DNA of 64,000 nt, taken from assembly GCA_034008185.1 (NCBI GenBank), contig CM067081.1, positions 11,283,821-11,347,820 of the forward strand, written 5' to 3'. This document shows, in pieces, positions 47,951-58,760 of the stretch. Source of the DNA: Gorsachius magnificus (lineage: Eukaryota > Chordata > Aves > Pelecaniformes > Ardeidae). A program made the position numbers and the translations under genes. The notes under the pieces are model-generated. The model worked only from the letters and a program-made list of their open reading frames with translations. It was not told the DNA's origin and ran no database searches. The first letter of the stretch is position 1. The number at the start of each line of letters is the position of its first letter.

Positions 47951-48239
47951 TGATTTTAGAGTCGCACATCTGCTTCTTGCAAAAGAAAGTTGTATTTGTG
48001 TTCCCCTCTTCATCCCTCAGGGAAACACACAGCACTCAAATGCATGCTTCTGGAAACCTGTTCAATGTATGTGTCAGTTTTGTTAAGCATTTTCTATATT
48101 TATGCCTTATATATTTTAAACGTGACATGCCCTTTGTTTATCCTCATGTTGCACGACCCACTCAGACATTCAGGAAAACAGAAGATGGTTGGAAACGAGG
48201 AGTCCGTGTGTCTAGTTGGTGTCTGTGCTGTTGCAGTAT

Positions 48240-48345
48240 TTTCAGGCAGTGCTTCAGTCTTTCCTTGCTCATGCATATCTATGTGTTTGACCTTGAGCAA
48301 GTCTCTAAGCTCCTCTGTGCCTCAGTTCCCTGACTGCCCAACAGC
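48240..48345 (+). repeat. MIR-like SINE fragment
   Basis: Within 48277-48335, gtgtttgaccttgagcaagt then ctctaagctcctctgtgcct and cagttccctgactg is very close to the MIR core (tgtgaccttgggcaagt ... cctctgtgcctcagtttcc). The flanks are worn. MIR-type elements are old amniote SINEs and rare in birds. Confidence 0.7.
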
Positions 48346-49324
48346 AGCATTCCCACCTGTCTGCACTGGAAGCCCATTTTTTTATTAAACCTCATTTTTT
48401 CCTGGACAGGGAATTTCTTGTAGTTTCTTATGAGATTGTTCTAGTATTATTCAGTGAAAAGAGATTAAGAGACCGGGAGTATGAAGCTGAGCAAAATGTG
48501 TATCCAGTATCACATTGATGGGTTCAGCAGCCTCTTGGCAAATCCAGTCTCAGCAGAAAGCGCAATCTGGTTTTCTTTGTTTTGAAGTTATGTTTAACCC
48601 ATGGAGGGTGCTTATGGGAGAGGGAGGTGGTTTTCTGGGGTTGTTTTTTCTCTGTTTGTCAAGTTACCTGCTGTGCAGGGTGCAAGTCTTCGCAAGACAA
48701 GTTGCAAATACTCCATCCAAAGTAATCTTGATGTATATCCAAAACCTCTCTCTCCAAGTGAGGCCAAGCACTTTGGCAGGTCCCTTTTGCAGTGAGGTGC
48801 TCGAGAGCTGACAGCCATGGCCCTGCTGAATGGGCTGGTGTAGGGCCAGTGCTGATTAATGATGCAAACAGTCCGAGAAGCGGTGCTTGGGCAAACAGGG
48901 GTGATGTCAGCCCTAGCAACAGATGGCGAAGCCCATTCTCCACGGGCTGCTCAAGCGCTTGGTGCGGGTGAATAAAGAACAATAAGGGTAGCACAGGGTT
49001 AACCGCCACTTTTATCAGTGTTTTTGTGCTGGCTTAGCTCTTTCACAGCAAAATGTCAGTGGCTGAATTGATTATTTTTTTTCTGTTTTGCTGTCCAGAC
49101 GCAAGAGAAAAGTGCCCACAAGCAACTTTTAGCTCTTGGGGCCTCCTGCTAAAAGGGGCATAATAAACATCCTTCCTGCAAATGTGGCAAAAGCGATTGA
49201 AGGTAGAGCTGTTTTATAGAGGTTTCTGATGTTGTTGCAAATTGTTATGGGTCAGTTGCTATTTCTAACATAAACCTCAGCTGCTCAGGGTGGCTGGAAA
49301 TGTCGGTGTTAATTACCATTAGTC

Positions 49325-49515
49325 TGAGGTCTTGTCTGTAGACACAAGTTGTATTGCTTTAACTACACTGGTATCATTAAAGCAGTACAACTACCCTGAA
49401 GTGAATACAGTTACAGTGGTATAAATGAGCTTTTTTGTCCCATAATCTATGCTAGTATAAAGCACCTTTATACCCATATAATTGCACTCACTCTGGGTTG
49501 TGCCAGTGTAAACGT
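49325..49515. repeat. MITE-like palindromic relic
   Basis: gttgtattgcttta (49348-49361) pairs with taaagcagtacaac (49378-49391) over 14 bp with one mismatch and a 16-nt loop. Around it the motif cactggtat/cagtggtata/ctagtataaa/ccagtgtaaa recurs four times. Arrays of ccggtataa-type motifs are typical of an old non-autonomous DNA transposon or SINE seen in reptiles and birds. I do not name the family, and the termini are not clear. Confidence 0.5.
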
Positions 49516-51485
49516 TTTGGTAGAGAAATCAATAACTGGCATAGGTGGAGGCAGGAGGCTGGCTGGGGTCCGGCAGGCTGCAAGTGCAACGCTGCAGTAG
49601 CTTCCAGACTGAATGCTCAGCTGTTTTTTTTTTAATCTATCATTCTTGTCTTGACCTAGAAATAAAAATCGAATGGAAAGTTAATTTATCTCAGCGGCAG
49701 AAATAGGGGTCACAGGTGCTATCTCCCTCCTTGAACTCCAGTGGCCAGAGGATGAGGGAACCATCTGAGCTGCAGGACAGGAGAGGTCCCTCCCCGCACA
49801 GACATGGAAAGCGGCCAGGCAGCAGAGGATCCCAGCGAAATATCAATGGCGGGAAAGAGAGTGATGTAGCCTAAAATAAGGAATTCAGAGCTGCTTCACA
49901 GCTCCCAGTTTCTGGGGCTGCACTAATTTATGCCATAAGGCCACGCTGACAGCCCCAAATCGGGAAGGACCTGTGCTGAGATACTCCTCCCTTGTTCTTC
50001 CTCCCTTGTCTGCCTGCTGGGTTTTATCTCTTAGGACACAGAGGGTGGGATTCCCCTTATCAAACTCCAGCCATCTGCACCTGAGCTAGTTTTGTAAACT
50101 GCCTTTATAGCAACAGGAGAGAGAGAGACATCCCTAAACTGCTTTTATCTCCTCTTAGCTTGGATATCTAAAATAAACTATATAAATCATGCTTAAGGAG
50201 TGCCTGCTTCTCTCCTGTGACTGTCCAAAGGGGGTTTGTCAGCCAGGTAGGATGCAGGTGAGTACAGCGAGTCTTACCTGAACTGGTTAACCAGGGTCCT
50301 GTTCTGGTCCATGGCACCTGCGCTAACCCTCGGCTTTGAGAGGGGTTTCGGTGGTGTGGCTGGGGGGATGCTTACTGACTCCTGGAAAAATCCATGCACT
50401 AAAAATGCATTTAATCTTACTTCTTTGTTTTCCTTCCTTTGACTGACAAAGCAAAATTATTTTCAAGCATAGGAAGTCTTAGCTTTTATTAAACAGTTGC
50501 TTATTTCACTTTTTAACAAACTCTTGTTCGTTATTTTGTTACTTGTTGCTGCCTCAGTTCATTTCTGCCTGTTTGTACAAGCATTGCCTCTGGAAGAGAA
50601 ACGGCTGCTGTAGTTCTTCGTGCATCCCTGGTTTTGTAGCACCATCACCCCTCTGGGCAGTAACTACCAGGATTGTCCAGGTGCTCCAGCAGTGCAGTCA
50701 ACTCTGTGCTGCTCTTACCAGATGTCATGGCCTTTTTGGAAATCGTGGTTTATTGTTCATTCGATTAGATCTGTGCCTAACCCAGCTCCAACAGAGCCCT
50801 GTCCCAGCTGCCAGGCAGTCTCCAGTCTGTGCTCCCAGTTCCTTCACGTCTCCGTGATGCCCCAACACACTGGCTCCAAGCTCACTGCCGTGTGCTTGGG
50901 GTAGATTTGGGCTGTAAAGTCACTGACAGTGATTTCCTCCATCTTAAAACATTTTAAATACCTAGTCCATTTGCCTTTTATCTCGGGGTTGTTTTACTTT
51001 CACCAAGCACATCCCAGGTACCTACAGCAGGTATGACCTGATCCTTTTGGATCCTACAGGACCAGTTTCTAGACCTAGGGCCATGCTACTGCTGTAGAAA
51101 CAATACTGCTGGTAAAATGAATAATTGGGGTGAGGGAGAATGCCTAATTGGTTCATCAAGGGTTATACAGCATAAACACTTAAAGCATTGTCATGGGATC
51201 CTGCTGTGGAATGCCACTCATCCTCCTGCCACATGAAGCCCAAGGAGCAAATGCTCTGCATGTTTTAAGGAGGTACCGAGTCTTAGCCTTAAAACCCCAG
51301 AAACTTGTAGTTTCTCCTTGCCCCAAGACTTTCTGTCATGTATTTGTACATGATTTTTATCCATATTTACCCATTTTTTTAATCCGAAGAAGGAGTCATA
51401 AAATTGCTCACACTCTTAAAACACAAACCTGAGAGATAAGAGTTTTACATATGCTGCTGCTGTGGTTCGCACCAGTCTTCAACCT

Positions 51486-51640
51486 GTAGTTTTATTTTTA
51501 CAGCTAAGATTCCCTATCTGTAAAATGGGAGAAATTTGTTTAACCCATGGACGAGTTAACCTCATACCTCACACAGGCTTTTGGTGCTGAATTCATTGAC
51601 ATTTATGAAGTACAATGTAATCTTTGTGTGTTAGATGTTG
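51486..51640 (+). repeat. MIR-like SINE fragment
   Basis: gattccctatctgtaaaatg ggag, then ttaacctcatacctcacaca and gaattcattgacatttatga agt, follows the 3' half of a MIR-type element: 'tttcctcatctgtaaaatggg', 'tacctcata', and then a tail with 'attaatgtttgtaaagt'. The copy is diverged but the order is right. Confidence 0.6.
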
Positions 51641-53811
51641 TTAAAGAACATGATGTTGAGGTTCTCAGATTTTCCTGGATTTTTTTTTTAAATTATTTTT
51701 AAGTGCCTGTTGAAAACTATAAGGTCATTGAGGAGTGAAGTTTTATTTCCAACTTTATAAAACATATTGAAAACTATGGAAAAGTTAAGTAATTTTGGTT
51801 TGAGTCCTGTCTCTGAGGCTGTTTTATTCCTTTTAGTACTGAATAAAAAAATTGTAACTGATCTGTAAATCAACCCTTTGATGCAGTAAAACTGCCAGAA
51901 ACAAAAACTGCTCTGGCTCAAATGATAGACACTTATTCTGGCTGACAACTTATACTTTTAATTGGAAGCTACAGCTTTTGAAACGAATTGGACAGGGTGA
52001 AATCATCACAGTCTTAGATGTAGACAATGACAGAAGCCAGTATGTTCAGTTCTTTTCGTTGAGGCTTGTAGCACACAGAGAAAGCTGCTGATCTTACTGG
52101 ATTGCGATTGAAGATATTTGCCCTTCACTGAATAATGAGCTTGCAATCGCATTTTGCTGGAATAGGTTTTTTGTAAAAACGAAACTTAAATCAGAAGAAA
52201 GTTAAATCTCATTTCTTACTCTCTGATCAAAACCTTCATGCTTGAGCACCTTGTAGGGAGGAACATTAGGCTCACGTTTCTGTAATCTTATTTGTTATTC
52301 AAGATTTGCTCCTGATAGCTTAAACTACTGAAAAAAAACCCCCACCCATACAGCCTTAAAAATGGAAAATTGATTCATTTTCACCACTTTGCAAAGCCTT
52401 TCATTATAAAGGGGGAGCAAAGCAAGTAGAAAAGAACTGCATGCATCCAAAGTCACCAAATCTTTCCACTTGTTCCCAGGGCTCGGACAACAATGCCACT
52501 ATGAAAATAGCTCTGAGGAGGAAGAGCATGCTGGGTAATGAGATGCAAATGAGCACACCAAGCATCCCACTCTGCTTCAGAGCCTTTGTATTCAGTAGTG
52601 CAATAACAACCAGCTTTTGAGTCATGATAGTTTAGCACAGAATAGGTTTCACAATGGGTGTGTGTATTATCCTCACGGGTCTCCTCAGCTTGTGGTCAGC
52701 AGGATAGTTAAACGTGGCATCCATTTTACTGAGAAGTCGCCTAGATTAAAACTATCTGAAATAAGAGTGTCACAGTTAAGCATAACAAAACTCAGTGCGA
52801 GACCTTGTGAAGGAAGAAGGGCATATTTAACTTGCTCTGTAAGTTGGCTTTACCTACTCACACTCTCGTACCCTACACGGCACGGCATGTGTATCCAAGT
52901 GCTGTGGCCAAGGTGACTCCTGTGGGAAACTGAAGTCCTCACTATGTCTCTTGGGTTCTTCTAACTGAGAAGGAACTGAGTTTTGGACAGGTCTTTTAAA
53001 ACATTTAGGAATTAACAGTTATCTTTGCGTCACAGTCTTGCTTACTTCTGTCTCTGTAAATCATTAATCTCTTTCTTCATCACCTCATCTTGGATATCTT
53101 CAGGGCTAGCTGTCTTAGGATGATAGCATATGTGACATGCTGTAAGCTTGTTGCCCTCCTCCTGTTACCTGTCCACAGGTCTTCTGCTGACAAGTTGTCA
53201 TTGCTGGGACCTTACCAGAGCCCTCTGCCGAGGTGCAAACAGCACATTCCCCAGAGCTCACCTGCTTGAGTGCTGTCAGTCATCTCCTTGGTTTATCAAT
53301 ATAGACCATTACTTTAAACCTGATTGCTGTTTCTTCTGGTGCTTTCACACACCTACATTTCCACTCCTGTTTCATCCATAACCATCTCCGTATTTCTGAT
53401 AGGAGTCAGTACAGAGGGAGGTAGCTGAGAAGGAAACTTGATTTACTCAGTTGGAAGAACTAAGAAAGAATAGAAGAGTGTCTTTGATTGCTCCTTGTGC
53501 TCACAGTTCTGCCAGGCAGGTCTGGGAGAACCTCAGAGCCCCATTTGAGTGACCAGGAGAGAAGCACAGGTGAGGCTTGGATCAAGTCACACACATCCCT
53601 TTTTCAGGTAGGTGAACATGATTATCTGGGGCCTTCAAAGGCTGAAGAAGTAGGGTATAAGGACCTATGCACTAACCAAGGGTTGAAAAGAGAAGGTAGA
53701 AAGTAGAAAGAAGATAAAACAGGAGAGGGAGTGTATCAGCAGTGATGGATCAAAACAGCAGGGCTGGGCTTCAGGCAGGAGAAAGTAAAAAGCAAGTGGT
53801 GGTGTTTGTTC

Positions 53812-54051
53812 TTACAGCTCCAGCAGCTCCAGCAGCAGCTTGACACAAGCCTCTGGATGATCCTGCATCTTCTGTCCCAAAAAAAGTCCTTGTAGTAGCA
53901 GGTCTCCATCCTCATTCATTAGGTGGTGGCTGGCCCTTGCGCCTCTGTCATCAACCGCATTGGTGGCAAAGGTTTTCTTGACACATGCACTGCTTTCAAT
54001 CTCCTCCTCTGCTGGGATTGATGCACATTCACATCCTCCCCCAATGTACAT
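53812..54051 (-). other. Unrecognised 79-codon ORF with coding-like composition
   Basis: The ORF runs MYIGGGCECASIPAEEEIES to VKLLLELLEL, ending in a CTG/GAG-rich leucine run before TAA. An in-frame TAG lies two codons before the ATG, so it would have to be a complete small protein or a retrocopy piece. The mix of Glu, Asp, Ala and Leu codons looks more protein-like than the neighbouring ORFs. I cannot match it to a family, and there is no poly(A) tail to support a retrocopy. Confidence 0.15.
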
Positions 54052-54734
54052 CTCCTAATTCCTCCAACCCCTCTCTACTCTCAGTCCCTTCAGGTTCTTC
54101 CCCAGTCACTCTGGGAGTTATAAATAAAGCGGTGCCGTTGTTTAAAAGCAGCCAGCAGGGGTGGTGCTTGGGGTGCTGCTGAGACCCCCTGCTTGAGCAG
54201 CGGAACGTGGGGGCAGCTTGCCCTCCCTCCGCTCCAGCTGAGGGGCTCCTCCAGCACGTGGGAGGAGCTCAGCCTGAGGATCCCACCTCTCGCTTGGTGT
54301 CAAGGCAGGAGAGAGCTCTTTGCAAATAACTGATTCTGCTCCTCTTCCTCAGCCAAAGATGTATTGGTACCCAGGACCCACTCTGTTGCTTCTCTGCTCT
54401 GCCAGCTGTTGGCAAGGCTGAGGTACTGGTCTGGCTTTGCAGAGAAAAGCAGCTGCTGCTCATGTTCCAGTTTTACTGTGCATTTTTGCTATTTGTTGTG
54501 TGCTGAGCCACTGAAGTGGGGGGTGGGGGGTAGAGCTAATACTATGTTTTACCCATTTATAACAATTTAATAAATCCCTGCATAGAAAAGTGAAAAAAAG
54601 AAAGCAGAAAACCCTCGAAAGCAAAGAAATTCATTGCAGTCTTAAAGAAATTATTTTCTTTACTTGCTTAACAATAAATTTTGGAAAATGCTTAGTGCTG
54701 TTATGGCTGAGCTTTATGAGATTGTTAGTTAATA

Positions 54735-54935
54735 ATAATATCTTACTCTTAGGCAAGTCATTTTTTCCTTTATAGGTCACAAGGCACTTTACAAAGAAAG
54801 ATACCAATGATCCCTGTTTTATGGAAGGGGAAAATGAAGAATGGAGACATAAAATGTCTCATGTAAGGTTACAGACCAAGATGGGGGGTGAGCTGGAAGC
54901 CAAGCAGAGGTGTCTCAGCATGGTTTCTGAGGCAG
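54735..54935 (-). repeat. MIR-like SINE fragment
   Basis: aaggcactttacaaagaaag, ccctgttttatggaagggga and aaatgaagaatggagac, then taaggttacagac and gagctggaagccaagcagag, correspond to a MIR-type element read in reverse (…cattttacagatggggaaactgaggc… caaggtcacac… gagctgg). Several blocks in order make this convincing despite divergence. Confidence 0.7.
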
Positions 54936-55475
54936 GACACCGCGTTGGGAAGGGCAGCGGATCTTGACAGTGCTGAGGTCTGTCTCTGAGTCGTGTGCCA
55001 TGAAACAAGGCCATATATCTTTTCTATGAGGCTTCTTTCCACAGCTCTGCGTTCTGCCTCTGGAGGAAGGTCACCTCGCCGATGAATCATTTTTTTTATT
55101 AGAGATGAAGATGAGATTGACTTGACCTGGGGAATCTGCAGTTAGCACGAGGCACTGCTCTCCCAGCGCTGCAGCTTTGCTGGGCTGGAGACAATTGCCG
55201 GTAATGAGGGATCAACGGCTTTCTTCTGAGCACAGTTGGGAGAAAAGCGGGGTTGTTTTCCTATTGTCAAGAACAGCACTGGCTTGAGGGTGTGTGTGGA
55301 AAAATGCAAAATCACTTCTCTTCAAAATGTAATGAGGGTGTCTAGATTAGGAGGAAAAACTGACAGCTGTGCCCTGTGCACCCTCCACACCTCCTCCACA
55401 ATTGAGAAAGGAAAATACCAGGACTTCATCATGCTGTGACCTATGCATATGTTATACAAAAGCGTACATTGGAGA

Positions 55476-55628
55476 CTTTTTATTATTTTTTTTTCCTTCC
55501 TTTGTTATTACATCATAATATGCCAGAGAAAGAGGTCGAACAATAATTCATGCTTTTTATGATTTTTTTTCCTTCCTTTGTTATTACATCATAACATGCC
55601 AGAGAAAGAGGTCGAACAATAATTCATG
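55476..55628. repeat. Two-copy tandem duplication, period 76-77 bp
   Basis: Copy 1 (55476-55552) and copy 2 (55553-55628) differ at only about three places: t/g after cttttta, one T fewer in the T run, and cataatatg against cataacatg. The shared core includes ccttcctttgttattacatc and agagaaagaggtcgaacaat. Such high identity means a recent event in this lineage. Confidence 0.95.
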
Positions 55629-55639
55629 ATGTATTCAGG

Positions 55640-56060
55640 CCCAAGGTGCAGAGTATTTGCATAGCCCCTTTCCACTGAAAGTGGCACCACCTACCCCTGC
55701 CGCGGATGTTATATAAGTCTTCTTTCTTGCAAACAGTGAAATTAATTAGCATACATTATAACCAGAGTCTAGTTAGGCTCAGTCATCGCTTTTGCAGAAT
55801 TATGAGGCCTTTGTGCGCAAAAAAATTAAAGAAAATTGTATAATGATTATGTGTGCTGGTTACTAAGCTAGCCACCAGTTATATATATTTATAGCCATTC
55901 CTGCCAGTAATAATTATATGCTAATTATAACCCAAATAGAATTCTGTAATTTCTCCCTGAAAATGAAAGCGATGCAGGGGGATGTTAAAATCTGTGCTGA
56001 GGCATCGTATTAGCAATTAGGTTTTTAGACAGCACTGCATTTTTAAGAGAAGAAAACAAA
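55640..56060. promoter_or_regulatory. Possible conserved non-coding element
   Basis: This is AT-rich sequence without repeats that nevertheless keeps CpGs (ccgcgg, atcgc, gtgcgc, agcgat, atcgta). It carries many TAAT-core sites (attaattagc, taataattatatgctaatta). This pattern is common in developmental enhancers. It rests on one sequence only, so it is inference. Confidence 0.3.
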
Positions 56061-56724
56061 AGAAGATACGAATGCTATTTCTATTCTTATGTATTTATTT
56101 AAGCCTAAGTAAAGGATTTGAACTTGAAAACCTTCAAACCTTCTTATCCCATGAACTGTGAACTTCTGTGTGAAGTGTTTTAGCAGAGCTAAGCCCCTGC
56201 ATGACAGTGCCTCAAGGGTATTTGCTGGGTTGTTTCAGAGCATCATCGCAGCCCCAAGAGATGACTCAAGCCACAATGGCATCGTGGAGAAATTCCCCAC
56301 CAGTTGTTCTGGAGGAGCCAGAGCAGCTTGGGACTTTGTGGATTATTGGTGTTTTTCATCAAAACATCACAGCTGTGGACTGCAGACTCTGCGTGTTTGA
56401 TGGTGGCTCCACTGCCCTGTCCCAAAAACAATTGCTTTTGAGTGGAGGCTTTTGGGGGTTGCAGTTTGAGCACTAGCTTCATCCCACCTGAGTTCAGGCA
56501 CTTCCCTGAGATGCCTGAGGTTATTTATGGCCCAAAGCAACCACAATCAGGTGGTGACTGTGGTTTGACACAGGCAGTTTTTCAAACTGTGTCCTGCTGT
56601 CCAGCGCTATTTGGGGTTTGGCTTCTTCCTGGCCAAACCCAGTTCACTGCCACCTCTTTCTTCGCAAGTATGAATAACTGTGATAATCTCCACTCTAGAA
56701 ATGTGAAAGAACTGGCACCCTAAA

Positions 56725-56790
56725 CTGAACTGCTGTAGCAAGTAACTGTTGAGCGTTATTACCAAATCTGGGATTTGAACCATACAACTG
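56725..56790 (-). repeat. Possible MIR-like scrap
   Basis: gctgtagcaagtaact followed by aatctgggatttgaaccata resembles the reverse complement of the 5' half of MIR (gggattcgaaccca). It is short and could be chance. Confidence 0.25.
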
Positions 56791-56834
56791 GGAGATAACA
56801 AATAAAATGTTGATGGTAAAGAGCAGGAAGGCAG

Positions 56835-57835
56835 GGTGAAGAAATAAGCCTTGCAGTCACAGAACTATTTGTCTGACCTCTGTCACCTGCAAGGTTTCCA
56901 AATGTATTTTAAAAGACCGTATAATTAAAAACATGGAAATAAATAGAAAGTGGGGTAAAAGTGCTCTTGGGTTTACCAGAAGTAAATCCTATCAGCCTAT
57001 CTTGATGTCACTAAGACAAATGATGTTCTAAGAAATGTTCTGTGTGTCATCTACATGGACTTCAGTAATGCAGTTGATATGGTTGCACTGCAGAATTTAT
57101 GAGGTATGAGGACATGGAGATTAATAGTCAAATTGATATGTGCATATGGGTCTAGCTAAAGAGGAAATAAAAATGATAATTCTTGAAAGAGGCATTTGCA
57201 TGCTGAAGGGCACACACTAACAGATTATTTCAAGTGCTGGCTAGACAAATTATCTTGTTTGGTGGTTTCCTCAATGATGCTGGCTTCAAAAGTGGGAGTT
57301 TGCTCTGATCCAGAGGTAGCAGGCATCATCCAAACAGGAGGGGTTGGGGAAAAAAAGAATAATAAAGGACCCCTGAGGGTTCAAAGAGTAGAAATTCATT
57401 AGCAGTGGAAATGAAACAGTGCATTTTGGGACTAATAACAAGATTGCTGCTCTCTGCTAGACTTTCATCCACTGGAGGCAGTAGTTAGGCTGCTTTAGTC
57501 AGGCTGCGTAGACATTATCTGGAGCGCAGTGGTCAGCCTCCACCCATCAGGCTTAGGAAGGATGAGGGCTGGAACTGCAATGCAAGAAGAGAAATGGTAA
57601 ATTCATTAGGTGAGAGGAAGCCAAAGGAGCTTGGCTTGTTTAGTTGACCAAAATGAAGGTGCAAATTGCTCATAAACACAGTTTTTCTGGAAACCAGGGG
57701 CATTCAACCATGCGGTCATGTTCCCAGCAGCCTTCCAGGAAGAATACGAGGAACAGCAAACCTGGCCACTTCTAAAATGGAGGTCAATATTTAGGAGAGT
57801 GGTGAACTTTCCTGCAGTTGTTGAGGACTGTGCTG
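56835..57835 (+). mobile_element. Very old CR1/L3-like LINE relic
   Basis: Blocks of CR1-type ORF2 appear in the right order on the plus strand. There is ctgacctctgtcacctgcaa (LTSVxGKV), gtcatctacatggacttcag with aatgcagttgatatgg (VIYMDFSNAVDM, like [10 protein letters not shown]), and gtcaggctgcgtagacatta (RPHLEY region). Then come gcaatgcaagaagagaaatg (VQRRATKM region), aaggagcttggcttgtttag (ELGLFS) and caatatttaggagagtggtg (DIRKNF region). Many stops and shifts are present. It is far more decayed than the CR1s at 10.4 and 28.6 kb and probably predates birds. Confidence 0.7.
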
Positions 57836-58439
57836 GCTGAGTTTTGAAGGGATGAAAGGGAGTCCCTCCGAGTCCCCTGTTCCACCAGGCTGAACAGACT
57901 GGCACACCATATTGTCATTTTAAACAGATTCTAAGAACAAAAAAAGCCATAATCTGCCTTTAAAGGAAAGCGTAATCCAAATTTTTCACTGAAGTGAATG
58001 TTTGCTGTGCATTTTGTGCAGAGTTTTGATATTTTCAGCAATAAGCTGAAAGATCTCTTAACGAGAGACAGAAGGCACAACCAAAGAGGAGGAAAAAGGT
58101 TTTGCTTCAGCTTCTTCTTTATTTTTCTCTGCAGACATAACCACACATTAGAAAACATAAATGTTTGTAAAAGCAATTGTTTTTTATACCTAGCTTGTTT
58201 CAAAGAGGTCATTTCACTCTCATTGTCACCTCAGGAAAAACAATAAGGCAGCGGTCTGCCACGTAATTGCACTGGTTCGCCTGGTGGGTTCTCTTTCTTG
58301 TTCAATGAAGTATCATTCATTTAGATCAGAATACAGTCTTTCTAAATTAGAGGTTTACATGCGTAATTATACAAAATGATATGTTTGTTTACATCTCCAA
58401 GTAAAATGTACATCGTTTTCTATCATTTATCTTTGAAAT

Positions 58440-58760
58440 TCAATTTCATTTTGTCGATCCCTAATTTATTGCAGGAGATGAATGTGCCATTAGAATGTTT
58501 ATGACGCCTCTTACTGCCGGTGGGTAATAAAATTACCCTGGTTTTATTATTTCGACATTTCATGGTTGGAATACGCAATAGTTTTATTAATTGGAAAAGC
58601 CTAACGCTATGTTGTGGCTGCCCTTTTTTTTTTTTTTCATCTAAAGTCCTAAATTTACTTTAAAAGAGTAGCGGGACGGTTGACAACTGACGAATGTACT
58701 CCTGAACAGCTGTGTACTCTTTTCTGCGTTCTGTATATGTATGGCAAGGCTGCGCTCATA
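58440..58760. promoter_or_regulatory. Possible conserved element with overlapping palindromes
   Basis: gggtaat (58522-58528) pairs perfectly with attaccc (58532-58538) across three bases. aataaaa (58526-58532) pairs perfectly with ttttatt (58542-58548). The two stems overlap and so exclude each other. About 11 CpG survive in roughly 320 AT-rich bp, near what composition alone predicts, whereas vertebrate DNA is usually several-fold depleted. TTTTATT and TAATTG sites suit Hox or other homeodomain proteins. Function is inferred. Confidence 0.35.

Larger units (their letters stand above)
45871..49324. other. Unique DNA with two ancient-repeat relics
   Basis: No gene is recognised. Entries at 47.85 and 48.24 kb mark the only repeats I could relate to known types. 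Confidence 0.55.
49516..55475. other. Mostly unique DNA, no gene recognised
   Basis: Separate entries cover two MIR-like fragments and one short ORF. A G-rich run (GGGGGG-T-GGGGGG at 54518) is also present. I see no further elements. Confidence 0.55.

Noticed and set aside
54518..54530. G6-T-G6 run as a G-quadruplex
   Set aside because: Two G tracts with a one-base gap cannot form a standard four-tract quadruplex without unusual loops, so it is noted only as a simple G-rich run.
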